Shown here piece by piece: positions 50,201-60,600 of a stretch of DNA of 64,000 nucleotides (position 1 is its first letter; every line of letters begins with the position of its first letter). The notes below the pieces were generated by a model, which worked only from the letters and a program-made list of their open reading frames with translations, did no database searches and had not been told where the DNA came from. The stretch covers positions 6,448,001 to 6,512,000 of the forward strand of contig NZ_CP048397.1 of NCBI RefSeq assembly GCF_010384365.1. Direction: 5' to 3'. Made by a program: the position numbers and the translations under genes. The stretch is from Streptomyces sp. S4.7 (GTDB taxonomy: Bacteria; Actinomycetota; Actinomycetes; Streptomycetales; Streptomycetaceae).

Positions 50201-51771
50201 TGGGTCTGAACACCGAGCCGAGCAGCGTGATACGTCTGCGGACGCCCGCGGCGCTGGCCGAAGCGGCAACGTTCGTGGAGGCGCCGGTACACGAGGACGA
50301 CGGAACCGGAGACATAGATCCGACCCCCATCGCGTGGTGGCTGGCGGAGCAGGCCGGACTGACGGACGGCTTCAGCCAGTCGGTGGTGCTCCGGGCCCCG
50401 GCGGACCTGGAAGAGCAAGGACTTGTCACCATCGTGGGTAGTCTCCTGGACACCCACGACGCGCTCCGGCTGAGACTCGACCGGGCGCGCTGGAGCCTCC
50501 ACGTCCAGCCGCGCGGGAGTGTGACCGCCGCGGAGCGGGTCACCCGGGTGGATGCGCGGCGGGTACCGGAAACGGAACTGTCCCGGTTCATCCCGCGCCA
50601 TGTCGCCGCGGCACGGGAGAGGCTCGACCCCGGGACCGCGACGATGGTGGAAGTGGTCTGGTTCGACACCGGGCCCACCAGGGCGGGCCGGCTGGCGATC
50701 GTCGTCCACCACCTGGCGGTCGACGGTGTCTCCTGGCGGATCCTGTTCGACGATCTGGTGCGCGCCTGGAGCCACGTGGGCGGCGGCGGCGCCCCGGAAC
50801 TCGATCCGGTCCCCACGTCCCTGCGTCGCTGGGGGCGGCTGCTGCGGGAGCGCGCCGCCGAACCGGTGCAGGAGAACGAGTTGCTGGTCTGGACCTCGGT
50901 ACTCGGCCGTCACGCGACGGGCATCGCGACCGCGCCGCTCGACCCCGTCCGTGACTCCGTCCGGGAGTCGGGCATACTCACGCGCCGGCTGCCGTCCGAC
51001 GTCGCCCGCCCACTGCTGGGCAAGGTACCGGGAAAGTTCAACTGCGGAGTCAACGACATCCTGCTGACGGCCCTGGCCCTCTCCGTTCCGCGGATTTTCG
51101 GCACCGGTGGCGACGCGCTGCGGTTGGAGCTGGAGGGCCACGGGCGAGAGGACCTCTTCCCGGGGGTCGACCTCTCCCGCACGGTCGGCTGGTTCACCAG
51201 TGCGTTCCCCGTGGTGCTGGCACCGCCGCCCGTCGACGAGGCCGATGTGTCCCGCGGCGGAATGGACCTCGGACGGGCGATCAAGGAGATCAAGGAGCAG
51301 CTCCGCGCCGTACCGGGCAACGGGATCGGCTATGGCATGCTCCGCTATCTCAACTCCCGGACAGCCGGCGAACTGGCGCGATATCCGGCGCCCCAGATGC
51401 GCTTCAACTACATGGGCCGGTTCCCTGCCGGCGGGACCGCCGACTGGTCGCTGGTTCCTGCGGGAGAGGCGTTCACCGACGACATCGCTCCGGAGGCCCC
51501 GCTCACCCATGCCATCCAGATCGACGCGGTGACGTGGGACCTACCCACCGGGCCGGAGTTCAGCACGACGTGGCGCTGGGCGCCCGGCGTCGTGGACACC
51601 GAGCTGGTCCGGGCGGCCTGCGACACCTGGCTCGATCTGCTGCGCGCGTGCACGCGCCACGCCGAGCGGCCGGATGCCGGTGGGCTCACGCCGTCGGACC
51701 TTGCTCTGGGATCACTGACCCAGGCGGAGATCGACGAGCTGGAAATGGACATTTGGACCGAGGAGGATTGA
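47239..51771 (+). CDS. NRPS 2: A-(methyltransferase)-T-E initiation module
   Basis: The 1510-residue protein begins directly with an adenylation domain, so it starts the peptide. A3 YTSGSTGRPKAVVV is near residue 185 and A8 RVDDQVKLRGFRVELGEVE near 415-433. A methyltransferase domain (about 475-840) with VLEIGVGNGLI near residue 538 interrupts the A domain before the A10 TPSGKLDRRM. The carrier domain has FIRLGGDSIL near residue 968, the LGGDS form seen before epimerases. The E domain has HHLAVDGVSWRI near 1157, EGHGRED, RTVGWFTSAF and FNYMGRF. Predicted output is an N-methylated D-amino acid. The pocket reads D-V-L-M-M-G-S-V-T, matching no code I know. ATG 47239 has only a weak ribosome binding site. 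Confidence 0.9.
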   Translation: MPRTAWGANESVPQPSTEHIANTTFPVLFESQVSRTAREPALATPELTLSYAELNERANRLARYLIALGAGPERLVAIMLPRSAELVTAVLAISKTGAAYLPIDPEYPPERIAFMISDSVPVLILTGTALAHLVTTAQHGTGPEPVLLDDPTVEDTLGGIPGHDVLDTERISPLDPRNPAYTIYTSGSTGRPKAVVVTHTGIGALAATQRTEFGVGSGSRMIQFVSPSFDVAFLELCTLLAGGTLVIVPSDQLLRGDTFRDHQITHAMIPPTLLASLDPADLASVRYLMVGGEACPAPLATVWCAGREMRNSYGPTESTVTATLSQPVVHDRVPPIGRPIDGTRVHILDELMQPVPDGTEGELYIAGVALARGYLNRPGLTAGRFVASPFDGPGERMYRTGDLVRRNADGEIEFAGRVDDQVKLRGFRVELGEVEAVLGRHPAVRQVAAAIREDHRGHPRMAAYVVLAEGTRTDGGQAVVDTWRTVYDSLDQDRGPSAFGTDFSGWNSSYDGRPIPLPEMREWRDRTVERIRRPGPGRVLEIGVGNGLILSELAPHTTSYWGTDLSGETVDSLRRQVDRMPDLAGRVELRARPATDVEGLPRNHFDTVVINSVIQYFPDGDYLLRVLRAALDLLVPGGTVFLGDVRNLRLLRHLHTGIQLSRPVADDAEPEELWRAVERTAAAERELLVDPELFAVLPSYLSDVSHAEVQLKRGHAHNELTRHRYDVVIHKGPAPEAGTVEPHRMHRPEGLDAIASLLRDAQPEAARLSDMPNARLAGEAAAVRALENGSPVADIHHALTRPDPTAVDPEELALLGADLGYEVDLTWSATAADRFDAVLTRPGVRTAVSPATAPQPPGIGAGAEGPPQPVSSLTNDPAEVHGRVDLTGTLRGHAQEFLPDHMVPATFTFLEELPTTPSGKLDRRMLPSPEHHAPASSGSLPRSHKEAIICTAFGDVLQIGGVGPDDSFIRLGGDSILAIQLAARIRQMGLNTEPSSVIRLRTPAALAEAATFVEAPVHEDDGTGDIDPTPIAWWLAEQAGLTDGFSQSVVLRAPADLEEQGLVTIVGSLLDTHDALRLRLDRARWSLHVQPRGSVTAAERVTRVDARRVPETELSRFIPRHVAAARERLDPGTATMVEVVWFDTGPTRAGRLAIVVHHLAVDGVSWRILFDDLVRAWSHVGGGGAPELDPVPTSLRRWGRLLRERAAEPVQENELLVWTSVLGRHATGIATAPLDPVRDSVRESGILTRRLPSDVARPLLGKVPGKFNCGVNDILLTALALSVPRIFGTGGDALRLELEGHGREDLFPGVDLSRTVGWFTSAFPVVLAPPPVDEADVSRGGMDLGRAIKEIKEQLRAVPGNGIGYGMLRYLNSRTAGELARYPAPQMRFNYMGRFPAGGTADWSLVPAGEAFTDDIAPEAPLTHAIQIDAVTWDLPTGPEFSTTWRWAPGVVDTELVRAACDTWLDLLRACTRHAERPDAGGLTPSDLALGSLTQAEIDELEMDIWTEED

Positions 51772-51775
51772 GCCG

Positions 51776-54310
51776 ATGACCACGACGCCACGCCAGGCGA
51801 TCGAAGACGTCCTTGCGCTGACCCCGCTGCAAGAGGGCCTGCTCTTCCACTCGCGATACGACGAGCGGGCCGGCAACCTCTACGTGGGCCAGCTGTCGGT
51901 CACGCTGACCGGCCCCCTCGACGCAGCCGCCCTGGAGGCTGCTGCCGCCTCCGTCGTCCAGCGGCACTCCGGCCTGCGCGCGGGTTTCACGCATCGCAAG
52001 TCGGGTCAGCCGATCCAGGTGATCCGCCGCGAGACAGTCGTGCCGTGGACATACGTCGACGTCCGGTCCGGAGGGCCCACGGAGACCGCCCGGATCCTCG
52101 ATGCCGACTGGTCCAGGGGATTCGACCTGAAGCGGCCGCCGCTGCTGCGCTTCACCCTGGTCCGGCAGGGCGACGAGGACCACTTGCTGGTCCTCACGGC
52201 ACATCACATCCTGCTGGACGCTCAGTCCTGTCACATACTGTTGAGCGAACTCCTGTCGGAGTACGCGACTCCCGGTGCCCATGCCGCCGTCCGGGCCCCC
52301 CGGCTCCGGGAGTACCTCGCGTGGCTGGACGGCCAGGACACAGAACGGGCGCTGGCCGCGTGGCGGACGGCTCTGCACGGCCTGGAGGACGGGACGAGGA
52401 TCGCGCCGTCCCAGCAGACCGGCCCGGCGGTGCCGGAGGAGCTGACCATCGAGCTGCCGGCCGGGCTGAGGGCCGACCTGTCCGGGTTCGCCCGTGGGGC
52501 GGGCGTCACGCTCAACACGGTGTTCCAGGGCGCTTGGGCGGTGCTGCTGTCCCACTGGCTGGGTGCGGACGACCTCGTCTTCGAGACCCCGGTGTCGATG
52601 AGGCCGGCAGACCTGCCCGAAGCGCAGTCGATGATGGGCTTGCTGCTCAACACCGTTCCCGTCCGGATCCGGATCAGGCCCGCCGAGACCTTCTCCGAAC
52701 TGTTCGCACGAGTGCAGGACGAGCAGGCGGCCCTGTCCGGCCATGGTCACGTCGGTCTGCGGGACATTCAGGAAGTAACCGGAGTGAGCGATGCGCTCAC
52801 CGACGTGATCCTCTCGTTCGAGAACCACGGCGGTGCGGGCCAGCTGGCACCCGTAGCCGGTCTGGACATCGGCCGGATCCGGGTGCGCGAGCGCACGCAC
52901 CATGCCCTCGCTCTCAACATCGCGCCGGGCGCCACGACCCTGATCACGCTGGGATACCGCAAGGACCTGCTTTCTGTGGGGGAGGTTGAGCGGGTTGCGG
53001 GGATGTTTGTGCGGGTGTTGGAGAGTGTGGTGGGTGATGGGTGTGTGGGATGTGCGGATGTGCTCGTCGAGGGTGAACGGAAGGTGGTGCTGGAGGAGTT
53101 CGCCCGTGGTGGTGAGGTGAGCCGTCCGCCCGGTGTCGCGGGTGGTGTGGGCGGGGTGTTCGCAGGGGTGGTGGAGCGGGTCCCCGATGCGGTGGCGGTG
53201 GTCGCCGGTGAGGAGCAGGTCTCCTACCGGGAGCTGGACGAGCGTGCGGGACGGCTGGCCGGGTTGCTGGCAGGGCGTGGTGTGGGTGCGGGCGATCCGG
53301 TCGCGGTGATGGTGCCCCGGTCGGTGGAGATGGTGGTGGCGTGGCTGGCGGTGGTCAAGGCCGGCGGGGTGTACGTACCGTTGGATCCCGGCTATCCGGT
53401 TTCACGCACCGCGGCGATGGCAGGGAAAGCGGTCCTGGTCGTCAGCGTCGGCGAACACGCCGAACTGATCGGCCAGGTACGTGAGCATGCCGGTCCGGAT
53501 GGTGACGTACCGGCGCTGTGGCTGGACGATCCCGGCACCGCCGACGCACTGGCGCAGGTCCAGGCAGGCGCCGCGGTAGCAGTGGACGGTGACTCGCCGA
53601 TCTACGTCATGTACACCTCCGGGTCGCAGGGCCGGCCCAAGGGGGTGGTGGTCACCCACCGGGCCGTCGTTGATCTGGTGGCCGACTCCGCTCTGTCGGC
53701 GGCTGCCGCCGGGCGGGTCCTGGTGCACTCACCGCAGGTCTTCGACGCCTCCACGTTCGAGGTCTGGGGGCCGCTGCTGTCGGGCGGCACCGCGGTCATC
53801 GCACCCCCGCACCGCCTCCACACCGACGAACTCGCCACCCTCATCAGCACCTCCGAACTCGACTCCGTATGGATCACCGCGGGTCTGTTCACCATCATGG
53901 CCGCCGACACCCCTGAGTGCTTCGCCTCGGTGCGCCAGGTCTGGGCTGGCGGGAGCGTGGTACCGCCGGCCGCCGTCGAGGCCGTCCAGCGAGCCTGCCC
54001 CGGCACACAGGTGGTCAACGGCTACGGGCCGACCGAGACGACCACCTTCGCGACAGCGTTCCCCCTGGAACCGGGACCAGCGGCCGCCAGAGTCCCGATC
54101 GGACGTCCCCAGGACGGCGCCCGCGCCTATGTTCTGGGTCCCGGTCTGGCGTGCGATCGGTACCGTCGGCGAGCTCTACTCGCCGTCACCGGCCTCGCCC
54201 AGGGCTACCACCACCAGCCCGCCCTCACCGCCCAACGCTTACTGCCGACCCTACGGCCCACCTGGCACCCGCATGTACTGCACTGGCGACCTCGCCTGCT
54301 GGAACCCTGA
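51776..54310 (+). CDS. NRPS 3, 5' part: C-A (frame broken in the A domain)
   Basis: The 844-residue reading frame has a condensation domain (about 10-440) starting IEDVLALTPLQEGLLFHSRY, DCL-like and so suited to the D-residue from NRPS 2. Its HHxxxDG motif reads HHILLDA, with Ala for Gly. The A domain has GSQGRPKG near residue 615, VNGYGPTETTTF and the same Val-type pocket D-A-F-W-W-G-G-T-F as NRPS 1. After GPGLA (54148) the frame goes wrong, because the DNA there lacks bases present in the otherwise identical NRPS 1 copy. It should be read with 54634-62703 as one gene. It starts four bases after the NRPS 2 stop. Confidence 0.85.
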   Translation: MTTTPRQAIEDVLALTPLQEGLLFHSRYDERAGNLYVGQLSVTLTGPLDAAALEAAAASVVQRHSGLRAGFTHRKSGQPIQVIRRETVVPWTYVDVRSGGPTETARILDADWSRGFDLKRPPLLRFTLVRQGDEDHLLVLTAHHILLDAQSCHILLSELLSEYATPGAHAAVRAPRLREYLAWLDGQDTERALAAWRTALHGLEDGTRIAPSQQTGPAVPEELTIELPAGLRADLSGFARGAGVTLNTVFQGAWAVLLSHWLGADDLVFETPVSMRPADLPEAQSMMGLLLNTVPVRIRIRPAETFSELFARVQDEQAALSGHGHVGLRDIQEVTGVSDALTDVILSFENHGGAGQLAPVAGLDIGRIRVRERTHHALALNIAPGATTLITLGYRKDLLSVGEVERVAGMFVRVLESVVGDGCVGCADVLVEGERKVVLEEFARGGEVSRPPGVAGGVGGVFAGVVERVPDAVAVVAGEEQVSYRELDERAGRLAGLLAGRGVGAGDPVAVMVPRSVEMVVAWLAVVKAGGVYVPLDPGYPVSRTAAMAGKAVLVVSVGEHAELIGQVREHAGPDGDVPALWLDDPGTADALAQVQAGAAVAVDGDSPIYVMYTSGSQGRPKGVVVTHRAVVDLVADSALSAAAAGRVLVHSPQVFDASTFEVWGPLLSGGTAVIAPPHRLHTDELATLISTSELDSVWITAGLFTIMAADTPECFASVRQVWAGGSVVPPAAVEAVQRACPGTQVVNGYGPTETTTFATAFPLEPGPAAARVPIGRPQDGARAYVLGPGLACDRYRRRALLAVTGLAQGYHHQPALTAQRLLPTLRPTWHPHVLHWRPRLLEP
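52975..54148 (+). repeat. Long inverted repeat, arm in NRPS 3
   Basis: This is the plus-strand arm matching 44631-45804. Its outer edge is sharp: at 52974 the two copies diverge within the C-domain linker before GEVERVAGMF. Its inner edge at 54148 leads into the damaged 54149-54633 stretch, after which near-identity to NRPS 1 resumes up to about 54779. Confidence 0.9.
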
Positions 54311-54633
54311 CGGCACCTCGACTACGGCCGCGCTGACGACCAGATCAAAATCGCGGCCACCGCATCGAAACTGCCGAAATCCAGCACACCCTCCTCACTA
54401 CCCCACGTCCAACAAGCGTCGTCACCACCCACACACACCCACATTTGCTCCGCCTGCATGTCCACCCACCACCTAACCCCACCCCCACGACTCCGCCCGA
54501 CTACCCTCCCCTACATGCTCCACCGCCATCACCGTCGAGAGCCCTCACCCCTAACGGCAAATCAACCACCACGACCTCCCGCACCAACACGCACACAGAC
54601 CAGCCTACGCACCCCCGAGCACCCAGAACGCCC
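54149..54633 (+). other. Damaged stretch inside NRPS 3 (A8-A10 and carrier start)
   Basis: Compared with the intact copy (44085-44630 reversed), this stretch carries many C-to-T changes and small deletions, a net loss of 61 bases. Both flanks are nearly identical to the copy. It destroys the frame through the A-domain C-terminal lid. It is either local decay or a poorly resolved assembly of a repeat. Confidence 0.8.
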
Positions 54634-57600
54634 CACGAACACATCCTCTGCACCCTGTTCAACCAAACCCTCGGCATCACCCACACCACCCCCACCGACA
54701 ACTTCTTCCACCTCGGCGGCCACTCACTCCTCGCCACCCGCCTCACCAACACCATCCGCCAACACCTCAACGCCGACATCCCTGTCCGGATGCTGTTCGA
54801 GACGCCGACTCCCGCGGGGCTGGCGGCACGCCTCAAGGACGCGAGAGAGTCCACCAATCCCCTCCGGCCGGGCCGCCGCGCCGGGGCCACCGTCCCCGTC
54901 TCGTCCGGTCAACGACGGCTGTGGTTCCTGAATCGGCTGGATGCTGAGGACACCTACTACAACATGCCGTTTGCCTGGCGGGTGGACGGCGAACTGGACG
55001 AGCATGCGCTGTCGATGGCGCTCGACGACCTCGTGGAGCGGCACGAGATCCTTCGGACGGTGTATCCGGAGATCGAGGGCGAGCCGGTGCAGCGGGTGCT
55101 CTCCGGTCCCGCGGCGCGCCCGGACCTGGACGTGTTGCCCCTTGCCGACGACGACCTTCCGGCGGCGCTCGACGAGGCCGCCCGGCATGCCTTCGACCTG
55201 TCCACGGACACTCCGCTGCACGTCCGCCTCCTCGTGCTCGGACCGCGCAGCCGGGTACTGGTGTTGGTCCTGCACCACATCGCGGGCGACGGCGGCTCGC
55301 TCGTCCCGCTCCTCCGAGACCTGGAGGCGGCGTACCTGGAGCGCTGCGGCGGGCACGCCTCCGATCTGCCGCCGCTGCCCGTCCAGTACGCCGACTACAC
55401 GCTGTGGCAGCGGGAGATGCTGGGCGAGGAGGATCAGCGGGGCGGGCTCGCCGCCCGTCAGATCGCCTACTGGACCGAGCAACTGACCGGCCTGCCGGAG
55501 GCACTGGACCTGCCGACCGACCGACCTCGCCCCGCGGAACTCAGCCGTGGTGGGGACGTGCTGCGGTTCCACATCCCGGCCGGGCTCCGAGCGGAGTTGT
55601 CACGGCTGGCGCTGGCGGAGGGGGCCAGCCTGTTCATGGCGACGCAGGCGGCGCTCGCGGTGCTGCTGACGCGCCACGGCGCAGGCACCGACATCCCGAT
55701 CGGCACCGGGGTCGCGGGGCGCGGCGACGCCGCCCTGGACGACCTGGTGGGTTTCTTCGTCAACACTCTCGTGTTGCGCACCAACACCTCCGGCGCACCG
55801 ACGTTCCGCGAGATGCTGCGGCGCGTTCGGGAGACCGACCTCGACGCCTTCGCCAACCAGAACCTGCCGTTCGAGCGACTGGTCGAGATCGTCAGCCCGC
55901 GCCGATCGCTCAACCGGAATCCACTGTTCCAGGTAATGCTGACCTTCAACAGCAATCCCCTGCCGCCGCTCGCTCTCGGTGATCTCGAGGTGTCCGACGA
56001 GCCGATCGGAACCGACCTGGCGACCTTCGATCTGTCCTTCACCCTGTTCGAACAGCGAGGCGACGACGGCGCGCCGCTCGGCATCGACGGTCACGTCGAG
56101 TACGCCACCGACCTGTTCGACCGAGGCACGGTGGAGCAGCTCTGCGAACGGCTGGTGCGGCTGCTGTCGGCGGCGGTCGCCGAGCCGGACGTCCCGGCTG
56201 AGCAGCTGGAGATGATCTCCGCGGAAGAACGGCACCGGGCCCTGGAAAAGTGGAACGACACCGCGCCGGTGCTTCCCGCGACCACGATGCCGGACCTGTT
56301 CGAGCAGCAGGTCGCGGACACACCCGGAGCGATCGCCGTCGAGTTCGCCGGTACGCAGCTCGACTACCGTGCGCTCAACGCGCGGGCGAACCGGATCGCG
56401 CGGGCACTGGTGTCCATGGGAATAGGTCCGGAGGACATCGTAGGGCTGGCGTTGCCGCGGTCCCCGGAGCTGATCGTCGCCATGCTGGGTGTGCTGAAGG
56501 CAGGCGCGGCGTACCTGCCGGTGGACCCCGAGTACCCGGTGCCCAGGATCACCGGGATGATCCGGGACGCCCGGCCCGCCTGCGTGCTCATGACCGCGGC
56601 CACCGCGGGCCCCCTGTCCGGCACCGGTGCCCGGATCCTCCTGGTCGATTCGGCGGACTGGTCCGCCACCCTGGACCGGCAGTCCACCGCCGACCTCACC
56701 GACGGCGACCGCCGGACCGCGCTGACGCCGCGCAGTCCCGCCTACACGATCTTCACTTCGGGTTCCACGGGCCGTCCCAAGGGCGTGGTGGTCACCCACG
56801 CGGGTGTCGCGGCCTTCGTCGCGAACCAGCGCGACAACTACCGCGCGGGTCCCGGCATGCGCGTCCTGCAGTTCGCCTCCCCGAGCTTCGACGTTGCGTT
56901 CTCGGAGCTCTGTCTGGCGCTGCTCTCCGGGGCGACGCTCGTCCTGCCGGGTGCCGGACTGTACGGACCGGAGCTGGGCAGGTTCCTCTCCGAGCAACGG
57001 ATCACCCATGCCCACATCCCGCCCGCGGTGCTGACCGGGATACCCGTCGGCGAGTTCCCCGAGCTGGTGACGCTGGTTGTGGGCGGCGAGCAGCTCTCCA
57101 CCGAGTTGGTTGCCAGATGGGCGCCAGGACGCCGCATGATCAACGGCTACGGCCCGCCGGAGGCCACCGTCGAGGTCACTTCGTGGTTGTGCGACCCGTC
57201 TGCCACGTCCATCCCGATCGGACGGCCCATTCCCAATGCGCGGGTGTACGTGCTGGGGGCGGGGCTTGCTCCCGTGCCGGTCGGCGTGGTGGGCGAGCTG
57301 TACGTCACCGGCCCGGGGCTGGCCCGGGGATATCTGAACCATCCGTCCCTGACTGCCCAGCGGTTCGTGGCCAACCCCTTCGGGCCCGCGGGGACACGGC
57401 TGTACCGCACCGGTGACCTGGCCCGATGGCGGACCGACGGACAACTGGAGTTCGCGGGACGGGCCGACGGCCAGGTGAAGGTCGGCGGCCACCGGATCGA
57501 GCCCGGTCGGATCGAGGCCGTGCTGGCGGCTCACCCCGGCGTCACCGGCACCGCCGTCGTCGTTCGGGAAGACCAGCCAGGGAGCCCGGAGCTGGTCGCG

Positions 57601-60600
57601 TACGCCGTCGCCGCGGCCGGCCACCATCTCGACCCGGACAAGCTGCGCGACCACCTGGCCGCCAGTCTGCCCGACCACATGGTGCCCGGCATGGTCGTCG
57701 ATCTGCCGGCGCTTCCCCTCACCGTCAACGGGAAGCTCGACCGCAAAGCCCTTCCCGCGCCTCGGCGTCCTGCCGCCGGCCGGCCGCGCACACCGCTCGA
57801 AGAGATCCTCTGCGGGCTGTTCTCCGAAAGCCTCGGCGTCGCCGGAGTCGGCCCGGACGACAACTTCTTCGACCTCGGCGGCCACTCGTTGCTCGTGACC
57901 CGACTGGTGAACAAGATCCGGGTCGCACTGGATGCCGACGTGCCGGTGCGCGCCGTCTTCGAGCGCCCCACCCCCGCTCAGCTCGCGACGCGGATCCGGC
58001 AGGGGACTCGGGCCACCGACCCGGTGCGGCCGATGTCCCGGCCCGCGATCGTTCCCCTCTCGTTTGCGCAGCGGCGCATGTGGTTCCTGGAGCGGCTCGG
58101 TTCGCTGGGCAGTGCTTACAACGTGCCGCATGTGTTCCGGCTGCGGGGTTCTGTCGACCAGGATGCGTTGCGGGTGGCGTTCGATGATGTGTTGGAGCGT
58201 CATGAGGCGCTGCGCACCGTCATCGGGGAGGAGGACGACGGGACGCCGTTCCAGGTCATCAGGGATCCGCGGGCTGTCGGTTCGGTCCTGTCCGTTGTCT
58301 CGTGTGCTCCTGAGCGGGTGGACGGGTTGGTCGCGGAGGAGGCCGGCCGGGGTTTCGATCTGTCGGCGGAGTTGCCGATCCGGGTGACGCTTTTGGTTGC
58401 GGGTGCGGAGCAGGCGACGTTGGCGATCGTCCTGCATCACATTGCGACGGACGGGTTGTCGGTCGGGCCGCTGCTGCGTGATTTGCGTACTGCTTATACC
58501 GCGCGTGTCGCGGGGCAGGCGCCGGGCTGGGAGCCGTTGCCGGTGCAGTACGCCGATTACGCGCTCTGGCAGCGGGAGACGCTCGGGGAGGCCGCCGATC
58601 CCGACAGCGTCATCGCCAAGCAGACGCGGCACTGGGCCGATGTCCTGGACGGTGTCCCGGAAACCCTGGAACTTCCCGTCGACCGGCCGCGTCCTGCCGC
58701 CGCTACTACGGCGCCCGGCGATACCGTGCACTTCGCCATCGGGCAGGAACTCCACCAGGCTCTGGGTGAGTTGGCGGGGCGTTGCGGGGCGACGATGTTC
58801 ATGGTGTTGCACGCGGGTCTGGCGGGTTTGCTGACTCGGTTGGGTGCGGGTAGTGATCTGCCGATCGGTACGCTGATCGCCGGGCGTTCCGATCCGGCGT
58901 TGGATGATCTGGTCGGTGTGTTCCTCAACACGGTGGTGCTGCGGACGGACACGGCGGGTGATCCGACGTTCGCCGAGTTGGTCGCCCGGGCGCGCCGGAC
59001 CGATCTGGATGCCTATGCCAACCAGGACGTTCCGTTCGACCATCTCGTCGAGACGCTGAACCCGGCCCGTTCCGCCGGCCGGAACCCCCTCTTCCAGGTC
59101 ATGCTCGAAGTGCATACGGGCCGGGTCGAGGACCTGTCCCTCGAGCTCCCGGGTGTGACGGCCGACGAGCAGCGGCCGGCTGTCGCCAACGCCAAGGTGG
59201 ATCTGTTGTTCTCGGTGTTTGAGCGGCATGGTGGGGATGGGTCGGGGTTGGGTGCGGATGGTGCGCTGGCGTTTGCGACGGATTTGTTCGATCGTGGTAC
59301 CGCGGAGGTGTTGGCGGAGCGGTTGGTGCGGTTGCTGCGCTCGGCTGTCGCGGGTCCGGACCGGCGGTTGTCGGAGTTGGAGGTGCTGTCGTCTGTCGAG
59401 CGGCAGCGGATTCTGCGGGAGTGGAACGGGGCCTCGCTCGCGCTGCCGGACCGTACTGTGCCGGAGTTGTTCACGGCCTGGGCGCATGCTGATCCCGATG
59501 GTGTCGCGGTGTATGCCGTGGACGGGAGCACGGTGAGTTACGGGGGGTTGAATGCCCGGGCGAACCGGATCGCTCATCACCTCATGTCCCTGGGGGCGGG
59601 GCCGGAGGGGCATGTGGGGGTCATGCTTGAGCACAGTGCGGATCTGCTTGCGGTGTTGTTGGGTGTGCTGAAGACGGGTGCGGCCTATGCGCCGCTGGAT
59701 CCGGCGCATCCGGCGGAGCGCACGGCTTATGTGCTGGCCGACACCGCGGCGGCGCTTCTGGTCACGGACAAGGAGTTGCGGGGCGACGTTCCGGCGTCGT
59801 TCACCGGCCGGGTCGTCACGCTGGAAGAGGATGCCTTCGTCTCCTGTCCGGACGCCGATCCGGTGGTGGTGGTTGATCCGGAAAGTCTGGTCTACACGAT
59901 GTACACCAGTGGTTCGACCGGTCGTCCCAAGGGTGTGATGGCTACCCACCGGTCGCTGCTGAATTATCTGTGGTGGGCCGTTGACGGTTACCGGGCCACT
60001 GCCGGCGGCCGGGGTGCGCCGCTGGTTGGGTCGATCAACTTCGACCTGTCGGTGCCCAACTTCTTCCTGCCTTTGATCTGCGGGGAGTCCGTCACCATCC
60101 TGCCGCCCGACCCGCACCTGGAGCATCTGGCGGGGCATCTTCAGCAGCCGAACGATTACAGCCTGCTGAAGATCACTCCCGGGCATCTGGACGCGCTGCG
60201 TGCCCAACTGCCGCCCGGGACGCGGCTGGACAGTGTGCGTACCTACGTCGTCGGGGCCGACGAGGTCCGTCCCGAGACGATCACCGCCTGGCAGCAGATC
60301 GCCCCCCGGGCGACGCTCATCAACGAGTACGGCCCGACGGAGACCATCGTCGGGTGCAGTATCCATACCATCGATGCCGCCTTCGATCCGCACCGGCCGG
60401 TGCCGATCGGCACCCCGATCGCCAACACCCGCATGTACGTCCTGGACCCGGCACTGCAGCCCGTCCCGGCGGGCACCAACGGTGAGCTGTACATCGCCGG
60501 GACCTGCGTGACCCGCGGCTACCTCAACCGCCCGGCGCTGACCGCGCACCGCTTCGTGGCCGACCCCTACGGCCCGCCCGGCACCCGCATGTACCGCACC

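Noticed and set aside
54445..54633. The TTG at 54445 as a true start of a separate NRPS gene.
   Set aside because: It lies inside the damaged stretch, has no ribosome binding site, and the translated residues up to 54633 are out of family; the 61-base calculation supports one gene.
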